Source of the DNA: Metallyticus violacea
Taxonomy: Eukaryota; Arthropoda; Insecta; Mantodea; Metallyticidae
NCBI GenBank assembly: GCA_030762175.1
Contig: CM060843.1
Location: 32,460,001-32,524,000 of the forward strand
Length of the DNA: 64,000 nt
Direction of reading: 5' to 3'
Numbering within the stretch: position 1 is the stretch's first letter; each line of letters opens with the position of its first letter. A model generated the notes under the pieces. It saw only the letters and a list, made by a program, of their open reading frames with translations, was not told the origin of the DNA and made no database searches. Made by a program: the position numbers and the translations under genes. Below, piece after piece: positions 55,015 to 64,000 of this stretch.

Positions 55015-57290
55015 ATCTTCCTTAGTGGCTCGAGATTTCAACGTTCACCACCCCACGTGGAATACCTATGGAACCGTGTTAACAGATTTTGTGAACTTAA
55101 CGGACGAAGTGGAACTGCATGCCCCTCCAGACCCAACTTTTATTCTAGGTCAGGGTTAAGTGATTCAGACACATTAGACTTGATAATTACGAAAAACGTG
55201 CAGCTAGGACCCCAGATGAATGTTTACCACAGTATAGATTCGGATCATTTACCTGTCGTATTTACAGTATACGGTCGCCTGGATGGAACCACGGCCAGAA
55301 GCGTGCCTGTAGTGCCTGTAACCGACTGGAGCAAATTTAAAGCTCAAATGCATCAACTTGCTGAACCCAAACTGGCTTATCCCAGCTCAGAGGAGATCAA
55401 CCATGGAGTCGCAAATTTCACTGCCTCCCCGAGGATAGCAAAAATCAACAGCACTGAGGCACCCGCTAGCACACCAAGCTGGGTCACTTATCCCGAAGTA
55501 GAGCGCCTGATAGCTAGACGCAGGCGATGCATGCGACGGTGGAGGGAGACTGCAGCACCAATTTACAAAGCCACAGCAAAATGGCTCAGAAATTTAATAA
55601 CAGTACAAATTCGCATTAACAATCATGACAAATGGGAAACAAAAATGAAAAATTGCATACATTCGGACAACTCCTTGTGGCAGGTGTTCCGCAGTTTCAA
55701 ATACGCCGGCGCATTGCATACTAGCTCTCAGGCGCTCCAAGGGTAGGGAGAGCTTGCATTCTCCACGACAGAAAAAGCCGAAATATTCGCTGACACGTTA
55801 GAACAGCGTTTTAAAGAAAACACAACCACTAATCATAAGCACGAGCGCATGATTGGCGAGTGGCTTCAAGGATGGAAAGCGACAGAGCACAGACCACATC
55901 CCCCACTTTTTACTACGCAGGAAGTTTTTAATCAAATTTAAAAATTGAAATCAGGCAAAGCACCAGGCCCTGACGGAGAGAGAAATGAAGACTTGAAGAA
56001 TATGCCCCGCAAGGCATTAGTTCAGACAACCGAAATTCTTAATGTCTGCCTCATGCAACACCACTTCCCTGCTGCCTGGAAGCAGGCGAAAGTAGTAATG
56101 CTTTTAAAACCAGGCAAACTTTTTCGGCACCCTCAAAATTACAGACCAATAAGTCTCCTCTCCGTCATTGGTAAATTGTTCGAGAAACTCATTCTCAACA
56201 GAATTCAAAAATCAATTTCGGACTATGATGTCATATCAAAATTCCAGTTTGGCTTCCGAAAGCAGCACTCAACAGAATTACTAAAACTAACTGATGACAT
56301 TACCGAACAATTTAACAATGGGACCTTAACGTTGGCACTATTTCTGGATGTGGAGTCCGCCTTTGATAAATGTTGGCACGCAGGTATTCTGTATAAACTA
56401 TACCACTCCCATCTCGACTTCCACTTTGCTATCATTACTGGGCAATTACTTATAACACAGAAGCTATTTCGTACAGGTGGACCAGAGAAAATCCAGAACT
56501 AGACGACAACTAGCGGGCGTCCCCCAGGGGCCACATTCTCCCCGTACGTGTATGCCACATTTACGAGAGACTTCACACAAATAACCGCCAGCAAGGTCCT
56601 CATGTATGCCGACGACACGGTAATATACACACACCACAAACATCTACAGTACGGAATGCGCACCTTACAGAGAGATACAGATACATTCACCATGTGGCTA
56701 GACACATGGGAAATAAACATCAATCCTGGGAAATGCATCCCAGTGATTTTCACACAAAAACGAAAAATCCCGGATATAAACATCACAATACACACAGAAA
56801 TATTGCCCTTTCGTCGTCATACACGACACCTGGGAGTCATACTAGACTCCAAATTAAATTTCAACCGACATACCACAAATACCGTCAAAGGGGCCCGGCG
56901 ACGCCTAAAAATATGTGCCCCCATTTTTCGCAGTAAGTTGGTTGCAGAAAAATCAAATCTCATTTTATATAAAGCATTTATCCTAAGTTTTTTTACCTAC
57001 ACTAGTGCAGCATGGGCGCACGCATCAAAATCAACATGGCGCCCCTACATTTGTCTCAGGAAGTTACATCACATTGCAAATTCTCACATCCAACGTTACC
57101 ATACATCTGGAGATACATCATACCATATCAAGCCTGTAGCTGATTTTATCACTGATAAAACTCGCAAGCTGTGGGCAACAATTCAGGTCCACCCGAATAT
57201 GGTAATTCGAAACATTGGTAGAGGAACGCCTCAACATAGAAAATACAGAAGAATCAAGATGTTACTGTAAATATGTAAATATTCACCTCC
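55015..57290 (+). mobile_element. Jockey-like LINE copy D, best-preserved RT
   Basis: Starts head to head with copy C near 55010, inside the endonuclease. It ends after the RT C-terminus (57270) with a short pyrimidine-rich tail. It belongs to a different lineage from A, C and E: its RT blocks differ and its reading frame is much less damaged. Confidence 0.8.
55030..57270 (+). pseudogene. LINE D ORF2: endonuclease C-terminus and reverse transcriptase
   Basis: Endonuclease: ARDFNVHHPTWNT (GDFN with Gly to Arg) and SDTLDLIITKN, then IDSDHLPVVFTVY (catalytic SDH). RT: SGKAPGPDG (55960), HPQNYRPISLLSVIGKLFEK, FQFGFRKQHST, LALFLDVESAFDKCWHAGIL (first catalytic Asp), GVPQG (56520), KVLMYADDTVIYTHH (56597, catalytic YADD), TRHLGVILDSKLNF, and a C-terminal RKLHHIANSHIQRYHT. 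Frame shifts occur at about 55040, a stop at 55745, and a break between 56460 and 56545. RT catalytic residues are intact. Confidence 0.85.
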
Positions 57291-57549
57291 CCTCCCCATA
57301 AGATAGTGTGTAAAATAAAATTAAAAAGATAAGTACATGCAAACACATCATAAACATTACAGGTACAATAATAAGTACTATGAAACTTAACCGCAAAAAT
57401 ACATTTTAAAACTGTTTCTCGTTCTCTCATGGGTTTTAAATCTCATTAATAACTATAAGAATATTAAACAACTGTACAGCAATGTAAACTTCTCCTGCAC
57501 GCCTCCCCCCCTTTATAAGGCCACAGGATATTTCTTCAATAAAAAAAAA

Positions 57550-57745
57550 AGCGTCAGGATATTGCCGCAGGCGCTGTCCTGCGGTAGACGTGGGATGCGG
57601 AGGGGTCCCCAGCAGGGGCGGCTCTTCTCGGGAGCTCCCGCTGCCCTGGTGCCGGCCGCTGGTCCCCTGGAGTCGGATGGCTGCTGCTGGTCCTTGTTGA
57701 GGCGACTTGCCACCTCGGAGTTTAGAAGAAAAGTCCAACCGCCGC
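57550..57745. other. GC-rich block of unknown origin
   Basis: About 200 bp with markedly higher G+C than its surroundings (ggcgctgtcctgcggtagac; gctgccctggtgccggccgc). It follows an A-rich run at 57540. Plus and minus frames are open but low in complexity. It could be a LINE 5' UTR or a captured fragment. Confidence 0.5.
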
Positions 57746-57759
57746 CAGCCTTACCACCA

Positions 57760-59275
57760 AGGTCCAAGCGGGCCCATCTTCCATCCAAGCAAAGTCCAAG
57801 GGGTACTACAGCGTCCCCTATCCAATAAGGCTGCCGGACTTGACGAATTAACACCCTTCATACTCTGAAACCTTCCATTTAAATCTGTGCCCTTTGAGGC
57901 TAAAGTTTTCCATATGTATGTCAGTCTCCGCGTTTTCCTCCAAAGTGGTGAAAGGCTCGTATGAGATGCATTTTGAAATTAGGCAAAATTCCCAGTAAAC
58001 CCTTCCTATTACCGCTCCATTAGTCTCCTGACAACTTTATCAAAATTCTTCAAGAGAATTTTGCTTACCTGTTTCTTCCCCCTACTAGGGAACATCGAAG
58101 CCATTTATCCTTTCCAAGTAGGATTCCATCCTGGGCATTCAGTGGAATGCCCAACAGCTGCTGCGAGTAGTTTAGGTTGCAGCCCTGGGTTCACAGGACA
58201 AAGCTTTCACCCTGGCGATATCTTTGCATGTGGAAAAGACTTTCTGTACGACCTGGCACGCCGAACTCCTTTATAAAATGTATATTCTTCGGGCAACATA
58301 TGTACGTACGTACATACATACGTACATACATACGTACATACGTACGTACGTACATACATACGTACATAATACATACATATATACATACATACGTAAACTT
58401 CATTCTTATCTCAAACATCCCACTCTCTAGGTTGCGGTGGCGGGAAACTCAACATACATACCAATTAACTTCAGAGTTTCAGAAGGCTTTGTACTATCAC
58501 CAACTTTATTTAAATTTACATAACATACTTTCCGAACACACCAGAGGTCAACATATCCCAATATGTAGATTACGTCTTGGTATACAAAATGAACAGACAC
58601 TATGGCAGAGCCATTAATCCCATAAAAATATTGCTACAAATAATCGAAAGTTGGTGCAGGCGTGGCCGCAAGTCAAATAACGCAGGAAATCAACGCCAAT
58701 ATATTTGCAAAACGCCACATACCCGCAATTTCCCTCATACTCAAATACAAGCAACAGAAGATTCAATGGGTGAATTTCCCCACATATCTGGTAAAAGGAT
58801 AAAGGACTTACCTTTAAGGGCCACATCGCTGGAATTACACACAGGGCGCAGGGAGCTATCGCTCAGCTGTCCCCTGGTATTCAGTTGTAAATGGATGCCT
58901 GTACATCTGAAAAAAGTCTTTTTAAAGCTCTGATTATTCCCATTATGTTGTATGCCTGCAAAATCTGGGGCTTGGCATCAGACAGTTAGCCGCTACAATT
59001 ACAAAGGGTACAGAATAGAGGGCTTAAAGCTATTCTGTATACCCATGTTTTCCTACCCGATTACTTCATGAACTCTTTGCTCCCATAAATGGAAGATGAA
59101 ATTAGGAAAAGAGCTGCCAAATTTCACGGCAGTTTAACACATCATGAGAGTGGGGATCACTGGGGACTAGCATTTGGTCATCTAAGACAACAAAAACTTT
59201 ACATCATGTTACAGGAACAAATTCCTAATATTCACAAGCTGCACTTTACAAATTTAAAAACGCGATATTAATATC
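57760..59275 (+). mobile_element. Jockey-like LINE copy E (heavily decayed)
   Basis: Matches copies A and C: caagtccaaggggtactaca (the QGVLQR region), NLPFKSVPFEAKVF, PFQVGFHPGHSVE (58100), then a microsatellite, LRWRETQHTYQ, WCRRGRKSNNAGNQRQYI (about 58660), and the C-terminus LPLQLQRVQNRGLKAI-type sequence at 59000. The FADD core is lost. No frame is longer than 150 codons. Confidence 0.7.
58297..58396. repeat. TACG/TACA tetranucleotide microsatellite
   Basis: Mixed tacg and taca units inside LINE copy E. The Tyr-Val-Arg-Thr open frames it creates are artefacts. Confidence 0.9.
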
Positions 59276-59399
59276 AATAAGATGATAGCCAAATCTGACT
59301 AACAATATATTCTCATTACAGTTACATCTACTCCTCACATCTCAGAAAAGTAGTACCTTCTCTATCAATTCTTCACCCCCTAAATAATAAATAACCTTA

Positions 59400-62300
59400 A
59401 TACCTTCTTTCTCCTCTGTGGTTCGCAACTATACACAGACGGATAATAATCCAGTCTCCAACAGCAGATGAGCGGTATGAGTACTTCCCCCGGCAACGCA
59501 GAGAGGCCCCCACGCTATTGTCATGCCAGAACAAAATCTTATCCTGGGGTGTTGGATGAGAGAATGTGGTTAAATGGCGGCTAATTTGTAGAGGTACAAT
59601 GATTCGTTGCGGAGATGTTGGTTTTGGTATAGAAACTGCGAGTGTATGGAGGTTGTTAGTTTTAATCATTGGTCTGTGGCGTTTGTAAGGGATTCCGGGG
59701 TCAATATCGCATTCCCCTATACTGCGGACCAGGGAGTTGTTGGGGAGATTGGAGTGGAATCGTCTAGAGATCTGAAGGATGTAGTCATTAAAGGTGGGGA
59801 AATTTAACTCGGAGACGATGGAGATGGGATTTTTCGGACATGCACCAGACTTGGCAGGCATGTATTAGCGCTGGTCGAAGTACCTGTTTGTAGATCAACA
59901 CTTTGTTACCGACAGACTTTGTAGATCATTTTGAAATTAACGGATATAGTATGGCTATCCTACGACTGATTTCGTTGGCTAACTCACTGATATGGGCCTT
60001 CCACGTTAGCTTTATGTCCGGACGAATTCCCAGATGTGTAGCCTCCGTGCTGCACGGAACGCTGCAACCCACAATTTGAACGTTGGCTACAACCGTTATA
60101 TGTCGACAGGTGAAGGAGACGGCCTGTGACTTACTAGGGTTTACCGCGAGCCTCCAGGTGTTGAACCACGTGGTTAGTTGGTCTGCATACAGTTCCAGCC
60201 TTTTAGCAGCTATTGGTGCCGTGTAGATCTTGTCGTAATTACGGTGTCGTCTGCGAAGAGATATAGTGAGCAGCCTGGATAGGATGGCAGAGAACTTATG
60301 TAGGCCAAAAAGAGAACCGGGCCGAGGACACTGCCTTCTGGGTCTCTTGCATCAATAGGTCGGAAAGAGGATAGTACCTCTGCAATTGAGACGGTAAAGG
60401 TTCTCATTTTAGGTAAGATGCTAGTAGGTGTATAAGGTAGGAAAGGATCTTGTAGTCCGTGTAGGAAACTTTGGTGCCAGTCAGGGTCAAAGGCCCGCGT
60501 GATGTCTTAGAATAACGTATTGATTATTAAAATCAGTAATGATTTCATCCAGCATGCGAAGCAGTTGGTAGGCGGTGGAACGCTATTGTCTGAAAATAAA
60601 CTGTTCTGGGCATAGCACTTAATATAGATCTAACGATTTCTGTAGTGCAGTTAGCAGAATCGTTTCAAACAGCTTCCTAAGAGCAGGCAACAAACTAATC
60701 GGCCGGTGGTTGTGTGCATCTTGAGGGTCCTTTTCCTAGCTTTCGGATGGTTATAATTTTTGTTGCTTCCAGGACTTGGGGAAGTGGCCTCTTGTAAGTA
60801 AGCTGCTGAAGAGATGGGCTATCAACACAGTCCATGCTGCAGGCAGTGCCCTTAAAGCGGCGTATGTGATTCTATTGGGCCCTGAGGCCTTGTAACGCAA
60901 TGTCTTACTCGGTAGAGTTGCCAGTTTTATTGGGTTAGTGAGTTCCACCCCCTGTTGGTCAAATGGGCTTTTCATATCTCTCTATACTGTGTTGTCTATC
61001 TATTCTTTCCGATCAGTAACAAACAGGTCCTTGAAATTTTGCGCTAAACGTGGATGTCAGCCAAGTCTCTTGGACCATTAGCATTTGAAGTGTAGCTACA
61101 AAACGGGTTATCTCTCTAAGGTTGTCCAGGATGACATGAGCATTCCAAGAACTGGCCTTGAATTTGGCTATGACGGCTGATCAATTTAGCAGCCATTTTG
61201 GAGCGGTGTGACAGAGGATGGCTTCGGCCCTTCCTGTTGTTGGGCGTTTGAGAAGAACTTCAGCTAGGGTGGCGGCGAAGCTGGTCTGGAGATGGAGGGG
61301 CGTCTTAACTATTACCTCCAGGATGTGTTGGAAGGTGACATGTGGAAGGAAAGACGGAGGCTGCTAGTGGCGTTGAAGTCGTCTCGAGAGCTTTGGACGT
61401 TGTGAGTTTTGAGCTCGTAGGCTCACTTCACCCAGTTTCACCGCAGTAGGAAGATACTGGTTATAGCTTGCAGCCAGCAGCACTGTGCGTGAAGTGCTGG
61501 CAGTTTGTACATTGTTGTGTGCGTGCGGAAGGTCGGTACGGCTCGTCCCGTACCACCGGGGAGAACGTGCGAGTTTCCTAATAGATGTTTTCACAGTTGG
61601 GGTCTTCTGTGGAGCCACTCGAAAGTGGGACAGGAAGCGTGTCAGCTGAACGATCTGAGCGGAGTTGTGCCACTATTTCTATTTGATAGCCTTTGTCTTG
61701 AAAAAACTACAGAAGTTCCTCTACTGTAATGTACAAGGACACTTCTTTGATGATGACGTTCATGTGTCGCTCTTCTGGGAGTAGAGTTGTTAGGAATTGC
61801 GTGGTTGTTTCCTCTAGAAGTTTCTTCCCCGGCGATGGTGGTTCGGAGCCTATGGCTATGTTGCCACGTAAGTTTCTTATGCAGAATTTGAGTTCCGGGA
61901 TTGTAATGAGCTTGCGTACCAGGGTCGGGCTACTTGCGGATTTCGAAGAAATATTGGGGTTGATTTGGGTAGCCGTAGGGCCATAAGTGAGGTTGGGAGT
62001 GGAGGTGGCGTCTGCTAGGTGACCTTCATTGCTGCATTGGTTGGGCCAGAGTCGCGGCATCTTTTGAGAGCGCCAGAAGTTAAGGGGGCTTTTGCGGCGG
62101 GATGAAATGGAATGGAACGATGTTTTCCATTTGCAGTATCCGGTTTGAGGTGTTTGGTGGCGGTGGTTGGTCGATGGTCCTCGGTCGGGTTGCTTTCTCG
62201 ATGAACGGTAATGTTTAGGCTGAAACTTAATAGTGTTGTATGAGGTGCTTGTCAATGACGAGTACTTGGTGCCTGTATGCAGACATTTTCCTGGTGGTGT

Positions 62301-62530
62301 TGCTGGTTACTTCAGGGGTGGTTTTCTTCGGCTGAGCGAGGAGACCCTGGAATGAAATCAATGCCAGCGTTTCTCTCAAGGTTTAACAATGATTCTGCCT
62401 CTGCTGCCAAGGGCATTGCAGGTTTGGTCAAGAGTAGTTGGTTGAAAAAGATAGCAATGTACCATCGTCCAGGTAGTATAAAGCTGGATCGGCTGCTTGC
62501 GTCATTGTAGAACGACGTTGCGTGACTCAC
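59400..62530 (-). mobile_element. Jockey-like LINE copy F (minus strand, third lineage)
   Basis: From the right: ORF1 pieces (62530-61707) with a knuckle-like Cys-rich block PRLWPNQCSNEGH, then IITIPELKFCIRNL-type sequence. RT: YKASGPNRITYAALRALPAA and LTRGHFPKSWKQQK (60975-60751), EGSVLGPVLFLAYISSLPSY and LYLFADDTVITTRS (60340-60215, catalytic FADD). The C-terminal part runs to 59397. Frame shifts and stops throughout. The motif set differs from copies A-E, so it is a separate family. Confidence 0.75.
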
Positions 62531-62554
62531 AGATAGTGCAAGTTAAAATTTTGA

Positions 62555-63660
62555 ATGAAAAAGGCTTCAATCTCTACTACTCCCCACTCAGCGCTACTCA
62601 CATCTGTTGAAGTAGTTGAGCTGGCCGGCCCTGTGCTGCAGCAACAGATTGGGGGCCATCTCAACGCCGCCCAGCAGCTATTGGCAAAACTAATTGTAGC
62701 TGAGAGCTGACTGACTTCTGAGTGAATCTTCTGACTCTGAATCGATTTTCTCAGTCCATTCCACATATATGGAGGAAGAAGACAGCTCGTCTAATTTAGC
62801 TTCTGAAGCAGATGTTGCTGACTTCCAAGTAGTAGCCGGCAAAAGAAAGCGGCGATTCCGACTTCATTTTGAAGAAGAAGGCTCCACTACAGCTGCACAG
62901 TCAGCTTATTCAGTAGACGCTACTAGGAGTAGTACTCTAATTAGGCCCCGTGACGTCATATACCACCAATTATCGTGGATTCGTTTCAGGGAGTTAAGAG
63001 CTTCCTAAAGGAAGTAATGCCGATCCTGATGGACGAATGCAGGTTAATAATAAAAGATACTATTTTCAGGTTTCAGGCCAAGTGTGCAGAAGATCACCAA
63101 AACTTTTGAGAATACTCAAGAAGCGAGGAATTCAACATTTTCCCTTCGCTGACAACAAAGCACGCGATTTTCGCCAAATGATTACGGGACAGCCAGTGGA
63201 TACTCCGGTGGGAAACATTTCTATGAACCTCCAATACTAGGGCATAAATCCCCAAAAAGCTAAACAGTTAACAAAGCCAGCTCATAGAGATAGTCCTGTA
63301 ACAATCCCAATCCCAATAGTTCTAGTCATAATAGATCGGGCTAACGATCCTGAGGTAGCAATAGAATCAATACCGTCAATATACCACCTCATTGTTAAAA
63401 TGGAAGCTTCCCGAAGACCTGGCGGCTCAGCACAATGCCACCGCTGCCTGGGTTTTAATCATTCGAAATAGCTCTGCTCCCAGAACCCTCGTGCTTCAGA
63501 TGCGGTGGTCCCCTTCCCCGAGAGGCCTGTCAGCGTACTCCCATGGAGAACATACTTGTGCCAATTGCAAGGGATATCAAGTGGCATCTGTCAGACCAGA
63601 CTGAAAATCATCAACAACAATCTCAGAGTCACACCTGGAGAGGACAGATCTGTAAACAAC
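62555..63660 (+). pseudogene. LINE ORF1 (gag-like) with zinc knuckles, abutting the telomere-like array
   Basis: Frames in order: SALLTSVEVVELAGPVLQQQ (62590), MEEEDSSSNLASEADVADFQ with VVAGKRKRRFRLHFEEE (62769-63008), LKKRGIQHFPFADNKARDFR (about 63115), IVLVIIDRANDPEVAIESIP (about 63320), then SAQCHRCLGFNHSK and KCGGPLPREACQ (about 63425-63530), the CCHC knuckles that follow the pre-C2HC domain of Jockey-type ORF1 proteins. This is a nucleic-acid-binding, gag-like protein. No ORF2 follows; the array begins about 30 bp after the last recognisable codons. Several frame shifts. Confidence 0.75.
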
Positions 63661-63689
63661 CTCTACTAGAACCACATCAACAGCGGATT

Positions 63690-63992
63690 CAGAACCAAAC
63701 TAAACGAAACTAAACTAAACTAAGCTAAATTAAGCTAAACTAAACTAAATTAAACTAAGCTAAGCTAAGCTAAACTAAATTAAACTAAACTAAACTAAGC
63801 TAACCTAAGCTAAACTAAACTAAACTAAACTAAACAAAACTGAACTATAAACTAAGCTATAAACTAAACAATAAACTAAATTAAATTAAACTAAACTATA
63901 AACTAAACTATACTAAATTAAACTATAAATAAACTAGACTAAACTAAACTAAACTAAACCAAACTAAACTAACCTAACCTAACCTAACCTAA
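63690..63992. repeat. Telomere-like pentamer array (CTAAA variants grading to CCTAA)
   Basis: A five-base period runs for about 300 bp: mostly ctaaa, with ctaag, ttaaa and ataaa variants, ending in at least five cctaa units at 63970-63993. CCTAA is the complement of TTAGG, the ancestral arthropod telomere repeat. The C-rich strand is on the plus strand at the right edge, the reverse of what a right-hand chromosome end would show. Confidence 0.85.
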
Positions 63993-64000
63993 CCTAAATT

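Noticed and set aside
58177..58617. 146-codon open frame with Tyr-Val-Arg-Thr repeats
   Set aside because: Produced by the tacg/taca microsatellite read in frame; the flanking part is LINE relic.
63690..63992. A true right-hand chromosome end
   Set aside because: The plus strand shows CCTAA; a right end should show TTAGG. It cannot be the distal telomere in this orientation.

Overview
The window looks like AT-rich intergenic and intronic DNA from an animal with a large, transposon-loaded genome, most likely an arthropod and probably an insect. The evidence is: a spliced animal-type gene with an intron of about 11.3 kb, tRNA-derived SINEs, Penelope-like elements, mariner, piggyBac, hAT and Tc1-type relics, Jockey-like LINEs, and CCTAA (TTAGG) telomere-type repeats at the right edge. 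The species cannot be named. No prokaryotic operon, CRISPR array, rRNA or intact tRNA gene is present.

Only one cellular gene is firmly visible. It is a saccharopine dehydrogenase-like oxidoreductase (SCCPDH type) on the minus strand, with its first coding exon at 27281-27098 and the next at 15784-15597. Splice signals and reading phase match. Later exons are not seen and probably lie beyond the left edge. A splice acceptor just 5' of the ATG implies a further upstream non-coding exon.

Layout. 0.35-3.3 kb: a Penelope-like element (PLE) split by a second, internally deleted PLE with a palindromic head. 4.0-5.2 kb: a piggyBac relic and a LINE tail. 5.46-8.43 kb: a roughly 3 kb inverted dimer of one PLE family, with one arm open (493 codons) and the other broken. 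9.4-9.9 kb: two tRNA-Glu-like SINEs. 10.4-15.5 kb: a LINE RT scrap and a gag-only Ty3/gypsy-like LTR element. 16.0-18.5 kb: a palindromic and tandemly duplicated PLE repeat, a SINE, and a PLE bounded by inverted repeats and a 16-bp target duplication. 19-27 kb: LINE relics, including one with RNase H, and SINEs. 27-45.9 kb: mostly non-coding DNA with SINEs, a Tc1-type element, a PLE with a 12-bp target duplication, a hAT relic split by a SINE, and a mariner relic. From about 46 kb to 63.7 kb base composition rises abruptly in G+C, and the DNA is a graveyard of Jockey-like LINEs in both orientations. It ends in an array of about 300 bp that grades from CTAAA-type pentamers into CCTAA repeats.

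The most coherent theme is the PLE set. Elements from clearly diverged families carry, at the ends of their terminal repeats, a shared RNA architecture matching the hammerhead ribozyme: a CUGANGA core, a stem II hairpin, GAAA, and a very short self-complementary stem III. Some copies overlap the end of the RT/GIY-YIG reading frame. A 215-bp tandem repeat at 16.2-16.6 kb carries the same architecture without any coding sequence. All calls rest on reading the sequence by eye; no database search was run.
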